Notes under the pieces: model-generated | The model's input: the letters and a program-made list of their open reading frames with translations, nothing else | What the model was told of the DNA's origin: nothing | Databases searched by the model: none | Made by a program: the position numbers and the translations under genes | Shown here: piece by piece, positions 9,881 through 22,077 of the stretch | Layout: the number at the start of each line of letters is the position of its first letter | Numbering within the stretch: the stretch's first letter is position 1 | DNA from: Brachionus rotundiformis | Lineage: Eukaryota; Rotifera; Eurotatoria; Ploima; Brachionidae | DNA: 28,934 nucleotides | Direction: 5' to 3' | Assembly: GCA_016802295.1 (NCBI GenBank) | Contig: JAESIW010000003.1 | Location: forward strand, 13,872 to 42,805

Positions 9881-10831
9881 TAGTTTTCTATATAGCGTAA
9901 ATAAAGTCTAATTTAATTTAAAATGAAATTAAAAAAATGATGATTAAACTAAATTACACTGAGAATATTATTTTTTTTTAAATTGAATTATTTACCTGCT
10001 TTAAATTTAGATACAGTTTTTCATTATTTATATTTTATTTATTTATTATTATTTTTTGTTTAAAAAAAAATTCTACAATGGCACAAAACAGGAAATATTT
10101 TTTGAAAAATAATCCTAGTTGCGTAAAAGGTTGGTTAATTATATTAATTAGCAATAATAAAATGTAAAGTAATATTCTTTAATTTCCTCTAAGACACAGT
10201 CGACTAAATAAATTAAATATTACGCAGATATAATAATTTGGTAAAATTGATAAAACTAAATGTTTTAGAGATATTTTTTTATTAAAAATCAATGAATAAG
10301 AAATTAAATTCTGCTAGCTAATTTTGCGATAAAGATTATGATTAATCAGAAAATTTTAAAAAATCGATTTTATTTAGTGAATTATTTTGATATCTAATGA
10401 TTTATTAATCTTTCCCGAGATTTTCTTTCAGTTATGACAAAAACACGAATACCTGATCAAACCTTAATTAGATTTAATATAATAATTCTATTATTAAATT
10501 ATATTCGATTTTTCATGACAATATTTTTGATTTTCCTTGAAAAAAAAAATTTACAATATATTTCTCTCATTTTTGTTAATTGTCAAATATATTAATTACA
10601 TGAATGCATGTTAACAATCCATATGTAAAATATTAAATAATTAATGTGTTAAATTCAAGACTGTAAAAACTATAATTAAAATTAATTCTTCTTTTTAATT
10701 TTTTTTCTAGGCATTCATCATTTAAAATTATTTTTTAAAAACAATATTTTATATTATAAAAAAAAAGTCTAAAAAGTATTTTTGAGGTTTTGATATTTTA
10801 TTTACAAATTATTAAGACAAATGATCATTTT
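9881..10831. other. Intergenic region, no supported gene
   Basis: AT-rich spacer between the phosphodiesterase start and the NALF-like stop, both on the minus strand. It should contain the phosphodiesterase promoter. I see poly-A/T runs and simple TTTATT repeats near 10020-10060, but no RNA gene, no long frame and no clear repeat. Confidence 0.5.
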
Positions 10832-13470
10832 TCAAATAATTATAAAAAATATATAAAAGTAAAAAATAAATTTTATAACTGAATTGAACTCTAAAAACTG
10901 TCCGGAAGACGAAATAACCGGTTGAAAACCAAATAGGCATTCATCATGATTATTGAAGCGACCCTTTGAATTAAAATTCGAGCTGAAATCAATTTTGGTA
11001 GAGGCTAATGAATCAATGTTTGAATTTTGATTAGACTTAAGCTTAATCCATATATCAAACATTGAATCAATAGATAAATTTTGAATAAAATTTGAATTTG
11101 AATAAACTAAAGAGCTCATTTTTTCTCTAATTATCAAATTTAGATCTACTCTCATTTGAGTTTGATTTTTATTCGTGTCATTACACTCGCCATAGCAACT
11201 ATCATCATCAGATTTATCTTAAAAATTATTTTTAAAAATTTTTGTACAAGTTAATTCTTATTAAAAATATAAACCTTCATCAATATAGTTTTCATCGTCG
11301 TCTTCATAACCATCTGGCTTTGACTCCATTACTTGTACAACATTCCGGCAGTGAAAAACTGGCTGTCCTCCATAGCTATCAGTAGGTCGAAAAAATGGAC
11401 ACATATTTTCAACTGTATAACAATAACGTTGACATGGTTTTGCTAATTTATCATTTTCGAAGTAATATGGTATCATAGAAGAACAAAGCCATTTCTTGTA
11501 AGCATCCTAATTAGAAAAAAAACTGTAAAAATTATGAATAATTAAAAATAAATTTTTATTTAATATTTGATTAATAATTGTGATTTAGATTTAATTTTTA
11601 ACAATATTTTTTTTAATCATTGAGGAATTAAAACAATTAAACAATTGGAATAGAAATATTAGATTTCCATTTGTTGAGTATATTATCTAATTTAAAGATA
11701 TAATATTTTTTTCGTATGTATAGTCTAATCTTCCATCTGGATCCTCCAAATTTGGAAAATTTTCTCTTTCCGATTAACCATTGTTAAATTCGGCATAAAA
11801 TACAGGATTAAATTGAATTATACGGATAAATTTTTGAATCCTCCAAGATATATTTTAATAATAGATAAAATTTTTTTTTATTTAATCCGGCATATTTAAA
11901 AGAGATGAGATTTCACAAAATTACCTTTCTTAAAATTAAAAAGAAGAGGTATTTTGCCTATTAATATATTAGATTAACCAAATGATTATTTAACTTTTAT
12001 TGAATTTAATTATTAAAAATAAAAAAAAGAATTTCTAGACCCAGGATTCGAAATAGCTTATAACAAAAATTTCTAAAAAAAAACCTATAATCAACTAAAT
12101 ATTTTTTTACAATTCAATTTCTAAATTTATATTATTTTTGATTTTGCCATTGATGTCGAATTGTCAGACATCTGATTTACCAAAGTAGCTGAGCAAAAAA
12201 GGTTAGACTGTTACTTAAATGAAGATTAAACAAAAAAAATCTTTTTTTTAAATTTTGCTTTTCGTATCAAATTATCAAAAAATTTAATTGGAAAGATTCT
12301 AAATTTTATTTTTTTCTAATATATTAAACTTACTTGACATTTTTTACAATTCGATTTGACTGAAAAATAATTAGATAGACAATCAAAATGGTTCAAACTT
12401 TCCACGAAATCCTCAAAAGTACAACTTGCTGTCTGCGATAACAGGTAAATATTCAATAGAATGAGTGAACAATTATTAAGATGTGTGCTTTGGGAATCTA
12501 AATCTAAATTATCCAAGTGTAGATCTGTAGTATGATAAGATTTTGACTGATTGGTAGCGTTGGCATTAAAGTTCGACTTCTGGAACAAAACTTTGGGAAT
12601 ATTGAAATGCCTTTTATGATGGTGACGACTGGAAACTGAATGCTTTTTAATGCTATGCTTTACCATACCATTTTCTCTAAAAATATACTCTTTTAAATGA
12701 GAGCTTTTGACTGAATTTTTAAAAATATTTCCACAAAGTGAATGCTCGTATTCTATCAATGAAAACGCTCTGTCGAGGTCTTTCAACTGATTGTTATTAC
12801 AGACAAGATCTATTCTATCTAAAACGTTTTGAGGTATTAAATTTTTATCTTTATTAAATATGAGTTCATAAAGTATATGATTTGGCTCTATTTTATTAAC
12901 AATACATTCCTTCTGACCGGGATTAGGAACAAAAAAATGCGACGACTTGTATTCGTGAAATACGTCTTTGTAACAGGATCTATACAAATTTAAAAGAGTT
13001 TCGTTCATTTTTAATTCATTGAATAAATTTTGATCATAGGAAAGTTTGTTTTTCAAAGTCATATCACAGTCTACGGTATTGTTAAGGCTAGTTGAATTAT
13101 GGCTACTTGGTGAAACCATTTCCAATGAGAAAAATAAATAAGCAAATACCAAACTCTTTAAATTTTTGCCAATATTTGCTCGATAAGGAAAATATTTGGG
13201 AAAGTGTTTTTTCTTACATCTTGGCAAATACTTGATAAAAATATAAAAATATCTTAAAAACCATTTGATCAACTGACTGAATAGACAAAAAATACAAAAA
13301 ATTAAATCTAAATAATAATCAGACTTGGTTCGATCGAGTAGAGTATGCTCGTAATTGATAATATCTAACAAATAAAAGCCAAATATGCTCTTTGGCTCGA
13401 TTGTTTTGTTTACATTCTGGCTCTTTTTTATTTGCTTGCCCGTATCTGTTTGTTGGTAGTATAGAACCAT
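10832..13470 (-). CDS. NALF/FAM155-like NALCN sodium-leak-channel auxiliary factor
   Basis: Three exons (12334-13470, 11275-11506, 10832-11217; introns 827 and 57 nt) encode 584 aa. The family (FAM155A/NALF1, C. elegans NLF-1, yeast Mid1-like) assists folding and surface delivery of NALCN-type channels. The diagnostic cysteine-rich domain spans the first splice site. It has CTFEDFVESLNHFDCLSNYF, SVKSNCKKCQ, DAYKKWLCSS, KPCQRYCYTVENMCPFF and YGGQPVFHC (Cys386, 404, 408, 415, 432), with further cysteines at 464 and 468. Hydrophobic segments lie at about 53-80 and 106-119, and the protein ends in a very hydrophobic 17-residue tail. Asn-x-Ser/Thr sites are frequent in the long, poorly conserved first exon, fitting a lumenal or extracellular domain. 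The first ATG in frame was taken as start. Assignment to the family is firm from the cysteine pattern; which paralogue is not resolved. Confidence 0.85.
11507..12333 (-). other. Large first intron of the NALF-like gene
   Basis: An 827-nt AT-rich intron, against 57 nt for the other intron. At about 12035-12060 the minus strand reads TTTCGAATCCTGGGTCTAG followed shortly by a run of eight T. This recalls the 3' half and Pol III terminator of a tRNA or tRNA-derived SINE, but the T-stem does not pair and no A box is visible. I see nothing else. Confidence 0.4.
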
Positions 13471-16400
13471 ATTTATACGAAAGCATTATAACATTATTCG
13501 ATTTTACAAAAAAAAATCTAAATTCTATTAATAAAAGCAAATTTAAAATTAGATAAAATTTAAAATTATAACTAAATACAAATAAGTGTGAATGACATTC
13601 AGTCTAGTTGCCCCATACTTTGAATTGTCTAACAAGTTTTGATATTTTTTATTAAAAAAAACATGAAATTTGGCCCATTATTATTTTATATTGGAAAGAC
13701 TTGAGTGATGATAAGCGGTTGTATGGATTTAATATAAAAAAGACTATGGCTTCGAATAAAATGCTTATCAGTAAATAAATTTATCCTTGAGGCTTTGGGT
13801 TATCTAATAATAATATTAAATAATCTAAAAGTTAAATGCTTTTGAAGCAAAATTTTAACAAAATTGAGCCTGATGTATGTGACTATTGTATACTTTTTGT
13901 TAAATAATCTTTCTCTAAGCTCGCGAGGCTTATAATAGTCGTAAAATAAGTAAAATTGATTTTTTAATTAATTATTAATCTTAGTTATATCATTAATATA
14001 AATGTAAGATAAATTTTTAAAGTGATCATTGATCAAGATTTTTATTAAAATAGCTAAAATATGACGCTTTGGGAATACAAGATCATTTAAAGACCATTTT
14101 ATGTTGGACTATTTTTTTTCATATAAGAAATAGATTTAATTTATTAATAGCTTTATAATAAAAATATTAAAACCTAACAATGACGTGAACTGCTGCTGAA
14201 ATGAAAAATAAATAAAAAGATGACACTTATTTATACATGACTCTAGTGTCTTAGATTAATAACGATATAAAAAAAGTTATTTGTTTTACAAAGCCAATCG
14301 AAGTTATTCAGTACTGAAAAATCTTTTTATACCATTAGATAGAAAAGTTTAGTGATTATTTTATTAAAAATTAGAAAAAAAAAGATAATTTTTTTTCATA
14401 ATTAATTCAGTTCCTTTGAGCTAGAAGTAAAATAAAGAGAAAAGTTGTAGTTGTTTTCTAAATATTTTTTGCTCATCTCCTTAGTTATTTTACAAACTTG
14501 ATTCATTTAACTAAATCAAATTCAATTAAGCAAAACTTGGTAATTATGTACTAGTTTTAGCTGGTTGTTATCAGATTCAAGCAAATAGTTAATCTTAAAT
14601 TAGCTTAGCTGCAATTAAGTCTTCCATATTTTCAAACTTGTTCTCATAAACTTTAATGTTTTGAGCTTCACTATTTAGGGCTAGATATATTTTAAAAACA
14701 TACGCTTAGAGAAAAATATCCTCCAAAACTGATAGAAAAGATAGCACTTTAGAAAAAAACTCTTTCATGGAATGGAATAAATCTGAATTAGGAAAAAAAT
14801 CTAATTAAATCTGACTAAACATTGATTTAAAATTAATTTTTAATCAATCCCAATCCCTGAGCCTGGCTTCAGCGACTTGAGTCTATGGTAACACTTGAAC
14901 AGACAAGTAGGAGCATGTAAATTAAATATTTGCTTTTAATTATAAGAATTGAACCAACAAGTTCTAATTATTTATACTATATATAATTTATTGTAAATTT
15001 TAATATACACAAATATGTTAAAATGAGGCAGTGAATGCTAAATTTTGAAAATTTTGATCTGCCAATCTTGATATTTTGCTTCACCTTATCCTTATAATTA
15101 GATCTTGTTATATAAAATATTAATCAAAAATTCAAAAGTCAAGAAAATCACGTATTTTTCCAACAAAATAAATAAGAATCATTCTTTTCTTAAGAGTATA
15201 AAATAAATAATTAAAATGATAAAAGCCAAGAGCGGATTTTTCTACAAGTCAGATTTTGAATCAAACAAAATTAAAAAAAAATTGAACAAAACTAATTAAA
15301 AATTTATGCGCTGAGTCCCATGGGTCAAAATTAACTAAAGCAATCACATGCCGTGGATATGCTGATTTAAAAAGTCACGCCAAATTGATAAAATGACAAT
15401 TTATTATTTAAGACTTTTATTACAACTTAAAACATTGGCTTTGTGACATTTATTTCAAATTATCATTTGGTAATTAAAATCGACTCATCATACAAATATC
15501 TTATTTTTGTTCCTATTCTTTTTCATAATGAAATTTGATACTTAGATTATCTAAAAAATAAATCTAGAGTTTTCGTGCAAGCTCTGGTTTCATCATTCAG
15601 TGATTAGTTTGTTCTTGACTTGTTTCTCAGAAAGAAAATGCTATGACAAAATGTCATTTTAAATCAGTTGAAAATTGTTTAATAAAACTTATCTGAAAGC
15701 TATTATTATTTGTCAAAACTGATCGATAAATTTATATGTGTGTTTTGCTCATATAAAGTGGATCATTAACTTGCAGGGAACTTCTTTTCTCAATAAAAGC
15801 TTTAATTAAACAATCAAAATAATACGAAATGGAGAAATGCTCTTAAATATGATACTCCAAGTTAAGAGATAAATGCAAATATTTGAACCAAAGTTGTTCA
15901 GACAAGCAGCAGCAACTTTGTAGCTTTGACTTGATAACGCCTTAAGAGCTTTTTTCTCCTCTCAGTCTAAAATTTAATCTGTCTAGTTTTATTTTTAAAT
16001 TTAGATCGGTTTTACTTTTTTATTTATCAAAATATTTGCATATTAAATTTGAAAAAAAAAAACCTAATCTAATAATCTGCTTATTTTACGAATAAGATTG
16101 TTTGTTTCAGAGGCAGAAAAAAAAGAAATTAAACAATCTTTAAATTAAAAAATTGATCAATATTGCTCCAACTTGAGCGAAAATTTCTAATATTTGTTTT
16201 CTAAAAGCATTTTCTGATCATTTTTAATTAAAATTATTATAGTTCTAGAAATTAAAGCTCACATTGGCGAGAACTACAGACAAATTAATTTGACCGTAGT
16301 GCTAAAGCTTCTGTTGATACCAACAATTTTGAAACAGATAAAAGACTCGAGCCTCATAAATCAGCTTAAAAACGAATACAAAATTAATCACCGTGGTATC

Positions 16401-17152
16401 GTTTTTCTGCTGTTCGATCTAACATTTAAATATTATAAATATATATATTCTATTTGAGATATCAATTCCCAAAACAAACATTATTTTATCATTTAAAAAC
16501 AGACGTACCTAATATTTAATTCGGGTGGTTACTCTTAAAATAATATTAAAAAAGTGAGGATAAAAAAAATGGTAAAAATAAAATTTTTAAATGTTAAATG
16601 GATGAATAAATCAAATTTTTTTTAATTAAAAGTCAAATAAAATCCTATTTCCTTTTATGATGAAAAATGACAAATTTTCATTCAATATTCATTAAAGAAA
16701 AAACTAATAAAATGACTGTAATTATTCTTAATTAATTATAATTCTCAGTAAAATTAAGCTCTTCTTTTTTTATTGATCAAGATGTTTATTTATTTTTAAT
16801 CGTCTTCTAATATTAAAATTTTAGACTATTTATCTATTTTAAAATTGAAAAATATCGTTTATTGTATTGAATTAAACCACTAATTAGAACAAGCATATTG
16901 ATTAAAGAATTGATTTCTCTTGTAATTGAAAACAATGTAAAATTATCTCGTTTAACTAATACTCAGCTTGAAAAAATAATATAGGAAAATTTATGAAAAA
17001 TCCTTTTATTTTGATTAAGAAAATAAATCAAACTAATGGAGTTTCAATAATTAATCCCTAATTCTTATCTTTTTTTTTAATGTAATCTAGATCTGATATT
17101 TTTAAAATGCTATCTAGAAGACTTGGATCGCACCATTTACCATGCCTAATTT

Positions 17153-17182
17153 AATTTCTTTTAAATTATTTTAAAAGAAATT
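17153..17182. repeat. Perfect inverted repeat, 13-bp arms
   Basis: AATTTCTTTTAAA (17153-17165) and its exact reverse complement (17170-17182) are separated by four bases, giving a stable hairpin in either strand. No gene is adjacent, so a role as a transcript terminator is not indicated. Confidence 0.7.
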
Positions 17183-18328
17183 TGGAATAAAAAGTTAAAA
17201 ACCGTAGATAATTACTGCTTTGTCATTTAAATATTTCCAATAAATATTCCTTCCTTTTATTTAATTAGTTTTAAAAGGCTCATTAAAATTTTTTTCTTTT
17301 AATTAAGGTTATTAATCTCAGAACAAAAAAATTCCTCTTCATTAATCTTTCATGTTTTAGTATTAGTAAATCAAATTAAACAGAGTTTGTGTAATTAAAG
17401 ATTCTCGAGAGTCGAATTTTAATTCGAGATTATTTTTCTACATAAAATTTATTAAAAAAAAATTAATAGTCTATCTGTTTGTTAAATAAATAATCGAATA
17501 TATGTTTTTTTTAAGACATAAGCATAATAAAATTAGATAATTTTGATTTAGGATCAAATTAAGAGATCACTTTTAGAAAATTTTATCTTAATATGTTCCC
17601 TAGTTTAATTCAAATTACTTTTTGATATTTTAATTCAAATCTTTTTCCCATTTATTAATAAAAACTAGTAACTTTGGATCAATTTTTTTAAAATTGCTTT
17701 TAAATTCAGTTGTTGAATAATTATTTTTAAATTATCTATCTTAGCTAAACGTTTATTTTAAAATTATTTTGCTTTGAATTTGAGCCTAAAAATATGCTTT
17801 TCTATTAACCAAGAGCAAAGATTAGCAAATGCAAACCGAGAGCCCAAAAATAATTTTGAAACTGAACACAAAAATACCAAAAAAACAAGCAATATTCTTT
17901 TTACTTGAAGCTAAAATATCTTTTTATGAACCAAATAATTTATGCATCGGTTGTTTTATTTTCAATTATCAAAACTTGTTTAAAATCTTTATTTTTCCAG
18001 TCGAAATAGAATAAAAAAAAGAAAAATATATAAATCCAAAAATTAACTCTAAATGCTTATTTATCCATAAAGATTATTGGTTTTAACATGCGAAAACTTA
18101 AATGTGGCTTTTGGATCGATTTTCGTAAATGATATTCATTCACTAAGCCTTATTAAGTCAAGTTGAGTTATTTTAAATTAATCTAAAACATAATAGTTTA
18201 ATGGTATATTTCTAAATGCAAAAAGTATTGAGTCTTTATTAACGTTTTATGTTCTTATGTAAAAACAATCGATTTCAACTGCTTAAATTTAATAAAACAC
18301 TCATAGATAGAGAAAAAAATTAAGATGG

Positions 18329-18493
18329 AGCAACTTTCAATTTTTTGATAAATTAGAATTAACACTTGAACAGCGACTTTTGTTTATTGTCAAGATCAGC
18401 TATTCTCTTTTTTAAATAATTGTAATTGATCACGATATTCATTGATAGAAACCTCATTTTCAATAAGAAAAAAGAATAAACAAGTAGAATTTT
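18329..18493 (-). repeat. 165-bp perfect duplication, copy 1 (inverted)
   Basis: The reverse complement of this segment is identical, base for base by eye, to 27367-27531. Similarity stops abruptly on both sides. The segment has no terminal inverted repeats and no poly-A tail. It includes the frame VSINEYRDQLQLFKKENS-stop on the minus strand here. Confidence 0.9.
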
Positions 18494-20322
18494 ATAATTT
18501 CCTACTAATGATTTAAATAATACACTTTGGTAAAATATCTATGACCAGAAGCATGATGCAATTTTAATTAATAAATCTCAAATATTTTTCCTAAAAATAA
18601 AAAAAAGTCAATTTTTTTAAACTTCCTTTCTTATCACGGACCATTTATTTATTGCTGAATTTTTTTATCTTAAAATCAACACTGTTATCTTAGACTAAAG
18701 ATAAAAGCTAGTTTTGGAAAATTTATAAGCTTTTTTTTTTAAATTGACTTAATTGAATTTTTGATCATACACTTTAATTTTATAATTCCTTTTTTTAAAG
18801 AAGATTATAATTATCAATAACTCGTATTACTCGCTTCCTTTTATACTACTAATAAAAAAAGATATCTTGAATGCCTATACTTTGGAAAAAATAACTGAAT
18901 GGTAATTTTGCTTGCAACTATATGCCAATAATTGAAATATTTCATTGTAACTAGATGATAAATTCCGAAATAAATGAGTAATGAGTTTAAGATTGAAGTA
19001 AAATATCAAAATAATTTATTGATTTCTAGCTAGTTTTTTAATATTTGAATTATTGCTTTATGATGATTCAGAAAGCTCAAATCTCACTTCAAGCCATAAA
19101 TAAGATTAAAAAACATAAGTTTTAAATTAAATTTTAAACAAAGTAGAGTTGCTTTCGAGTAAATAAACGAGATTGCTAATTATATTTTAATTAGTACATT
19201 GTCGAAAAGAAAAAGATTAATATGTTCACAAAAAGCTGCCAGAATGGTACAAGACGAAGCATACTGATTTGAAACTTGGTTTAAAATAGCCACAGGAAAC
19301 GATTAATTTTGGAAAATTAAACGCAATTTGTTTTTGATGAATAAGAATTGAATGAATAACTAGTTTATAAGAAAAAAGCTTCTCTTTTTGATTTTCCTTA
19401 TTCATTTTTGATTTGTAAAATAAACAAGAAAATTTTAATTTAGATTTTGATTAAATATTTTCTGTTTGTTTGTTGATTTCTTAAAAATCGAATAGGCTTT
19501 ATAATTTGTTTTGATCGTTTAATTTAAGCACGGAAATATTTTCCATTATCTGTTTAAATAATTTTCTTATGCAATTCGGTTTAGTTCTATCGAAATATAG
19601 AAAAAACCCTTAAGAGATTATTCAAGAAAAAAATATATTTACAAATAAGTCTAATTAAATGTTCAATCGAAATTAACGATCAATGTTTTCAATTTAATAT
19701 TTTAATTTATTAATTTCTTATTTTTTTTCGAAAAATTGAATAACCCTTCAAATTTAAAAATAGTCTTATTATATGCTTGACTACGAAACAAAATTCGAAA
19801 TTTAATCTCCAATTTAGCAAAACAAAATACAAAAATTTTTATTTGTTTTTTATTTAGTAAAATTAATTTAATTTGCAAATAAAATTAAATAATCAAACAT
19901 TAAATAATTAAAAGATCAAAAGATTGTAAATAAGAGATTTATCTAATAAAAATAAATCATTTTATAATCTTGAAAATAATAACAATTAAATACCGGAGTT
20001 TTGAGGTATTAATTATAAATAAAATAAGAGACTCAATTTTTAAAATAAAACTGAACATCATATTAATTGCTATTTTATAAAGTAAGAATTTATTATCATT
20101 TTCTTATTTATATTTACATTATTTTGAAAATTAATTTTAAAATACTTGCCTCTTTAGGTAAAAAATTTTTTTTATCTCCTTTTGTTAGACTAAATATTTT
20201 ATTTCGGATATTCCATTAAAATTATATTATCAAAAAAAAATAATAATTCAGTAAACAAAAGTGTGTATTTTTTCTAATTATTATGATAAGTTAAGGATCT
20301 CTGAAATTAATTTAAAAAATGC

Positions 20323-20418
20323 CCAAAAATATCTTAAGAGCATTTGGTTAAATAGCAAAAATTAATTAAAACTGTTCAAACTTATTGAAATTCTAAGAAA
20401 TAATTTAAGGCAAATCTT
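20323..20418 (+). repeat. Direct repeat X, left copy
   Basis: A 96-bp sequence (starts CCAAAAATATCTTAAG, ends GGCAAATCTT) recurs in the same orientation at 22078-22171 with a few substitutions and a 2-bp difference. The two copies bracket the left minisatellite element. Reading on through 20500, one frame is open for about 60 codons with a single internal TAA, so it may be a decayed coding fragment of the same element. Confidence 0.75.
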
Positions 20419-20597
20419 ATTTAAATCTAATGTTCTTATTATAGCTCATGAAGGTAAAATTATTCAGATTGTTGAGTATCAAGAATATTAAAAAGTATTA
20501 CTATATAGCTAGTTGAGAAAAACATACTTTAAAATTCCTGAAATCGAAATAAATAAAATTTCTATATGACATAAATTCGGATATTAAATATGAACAG

Positions 20598-20897
20598 CAT
20601 TATGGACATTTGTACGATCATGGCAAAGTAGAGCACAATTCCATAAGACGAGACGACATTAATTCAAAAATTTACAGCATTATGGTCATTTGTATGAACA
20701 AGACAATGTACTACATAATTCCATAAGAAAAGAAAACATTGATTCAGATATTAAGATTGGAAACCATTATGGACATTTGTACGATCATGGCAAAGTAGAG
20801 CACAATTCCATAAGACGAGACGACATTAATTCAAAAATTTACAGCATTATGGTCATTTGTATGAACAAGACAATGTACTACATAATTCCATAAGAAA
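20598..20897 (+). repeat. Tandem array of alternating 80-bp and 87-bp units
   Basis: Units begin CATTATGG: 20598-20677 (80 bp), 20678-20764 (87 bp), 20765-20844 (80 bp) and a partial 87-bp-type unit from 20845. The first and third units are identical, and the second and fourth are identical as far as they overlap, so a 167-bp higher-order unit has been duplicated. The 87-bp form reads as 29 codons (HYGHLYEQDNVLHNSIRK...). The 80-bp form lacks 7 bp and shifts the frame. Confidence 0.9.
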
Positions 20898-20922
20898 GAC
20901 ATTGATCGTTTACAAGGGTAAA

Positions 20923-21764
20923 GAGTCTTTTTTATTTTGTCTTTTATTTTCACAATAAAATTGCCAATAAATAGTGCAAAATTTACGTTTTTTAGCATAA
21001 TAATAGCTTTTTATTACAAATGAAACAAAAAAAAGACTTAATTATTGAAATGTGTGTATTATTGTATAAGAGTATTGTTTTCAACAATTCGAAATTTTTC
21101 CTGATTTATCTCTAATTCATATCCTATTCTCGTCCAATTATACCAACGGTTGTACAAAGAGAAACTTGAGTTGTTTATTATTTTTATTTTACGTAATTTA
21201 AAAAATTTTATATTCTTGGTATTAAAAGTCCTAGGATGGAGGACCAATACTATAATTTGTCAATAATATAATACGAATTTTGTTTGTGGTGATAATTATT
21301 TTAATTATGATATGATACTCTCTCAATTTGAAATGCTTTTTCAGATGTTAGAGTTTAAGACTGAGTTCAAAGAGAACAAATTTGAGATCATTGTGGATAA
21401 TTCTTGAACTCATGCTGCTAAATCAGTGAATATAAACGTTATCAAAAACATTTAAACTCTTTAAACTAATTCTTTTTACAAAAATTAAAATTTTTGCACT
21501 TTTATTTTGAGAAAAAGAGATTCTTTATAGCCTTGGGAAAAAAAATAAGGAATTCGAATCTTTTACTTTTAAGATGATAGGACCTACCATGACTGAGTTA
21601 TAGGACCCCTACGGGTATTGATCAAAAAAATAAGGGTCAAGGACCATTATGGACACAAAAAATAGAACTTATCGAAACCAAATCCATTGCCTAATAAAAT
21701 AATCATTTTTCTGTAAAAATTAATTAAAAAAATTTGTAAATCGCATTTACTAAGCTTAAGATAT
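20923..21764. mobile_element. Extra segment in the left element with a decayed DDE-transposase-like fragment
   Basis: This stretch interrupts the left element relative to the right copy. On the plus strand, about 21330-21470 reads SQFEMLFQMLEF...KFEIIVDNS, a TGA stop, then THAAKSVN. The string VDNSxTHAAK resembles the block around the second catalytic Asp of IS630/Tc1-like DDE transposases (DNAxxH). An opposite-strand open frame at 21059-21247 (62 codons, with SLYNRWYNWTRIGYELEI) is unassigned. No terminal repeats of an inserted element could be defined. Classification rests on one short motif. Confidence 0.4.
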
Positions 21765-21770
21765 CTAAAC

Positions 21771-21797
21771 TTATACATTATACAGTATAATGTATAA
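21771..21797. repeat. Perfect palindrome, 13-bp arms with 1-bp centre
   Basis: TTATACATTATAC, A, GTATAATGTATAA. It sits at the inner edge of the segment that is missing from the right-hand copy of the element. The corresponding site in the right copy (about 28470-28500) is related but not palindromic. Confidence 0.85.
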
Positions 21798-22077
21798 ATT
21801 TTTTTACTCTACAAAATGATAAATTGATATCAATGAAAAAGTAATGTCGATACGTATTGAATGACGCACATCTTATATTTAACCATAGGCTTGGTTTCGG
21901 TTATTGCATTAAACTACAGTTTTCAAACAAATGTTTTTCTAAATTTTTCAAAAAATTCGTTAGCGCATAACGCAATATATAAACAAAAAACATAAAACAA
22001 GAAAATAAGTATTTATTACTTTTTTGCTTAGACGGCCGTTTCTACTCTATTTAGATTTTTAATAAAAGCCAATATGT

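Larger units (their letters stand above)
13471..20320. other. About 6.8 kb without a supportable gene
   Basis: An exceptionally long empty stretch beside gene-dense flanks. Open frames up to about 70 codons exist (for example 16250-16455 plus, 15800-15960 minus, 17829-18014 plus). In DNA this AT-rich, such frames are expected by chance over 7 kb and six frames, and none resembles a protein family I know. Local GC rises occur near 14850-14930, 15300-15380, 15880-15970, 16260-16400 and 19200-19310. The stretch also holds one copy of a 165-bp duplication and a 13-bp-arm hairpin, listed separately. It could contain regulatory DNA, non-coding transcripts or decayed mobile elements. Confidence 0.5.
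20509..22062 (+). mobile_element. Minisatellite-bearing repeat element, left copy
   Basis: This segment has three parts. The first is a terminal block from CTAGTTGAGAAAAACATAC to about 20597. Next are tandem units at 20598-20897, then a unique block (about 21765-22062) that includes TAACCATAGGCTTGG and GACGGCCGTTTC. The terminal block, the units and the unique block all recur in reverse orientation at 28011-28934. I count about one difference in the first 115 bp of the terminal block. The unique block shows about six substitutions and one 7-bp indel over 265 bp. The left copy carries an extra stretch of about 840 bp (20923-21764) that is absent from the right copy. No intact transposase is seen, so the mechanism of spread is unknown. 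Confidence 0.75.

Noticed and set aside
12030..12060. tRNA/SINE-like 3' end with B-box-like TTCGAATCC and a T-run
   Set aside because: The T-stem does not pair, and no acceptor partner or A box is found within tRNA distance.
14590..14690. Minus-strand frame reading NSEAQNIKVYENKFENMEDL, preceded by an AG acceptor-like site
   Set aside because: Only about 27 codons. The only in-frame upstream partner would need a 23-nt intron and still runs into stops.
16250..16455. Open stretch of about 68 codons in the gene desert, raised GC
   Set aside because: About two such runs are expected by chance over 7 kb in six frames at this AT content, and the sequence matches nothing I know. Kept only as a GC-raised patch.
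17829..18014. 61-codon plus-strand frame
   Set aside because: Composition reflects A/T runs. There is no motif, no splice context and no homology.
20598..20897. CRISPR-like array
   Set aside because: Units are contiguous tandem repeats with no unique spacers, and the genome is eukaryotic.
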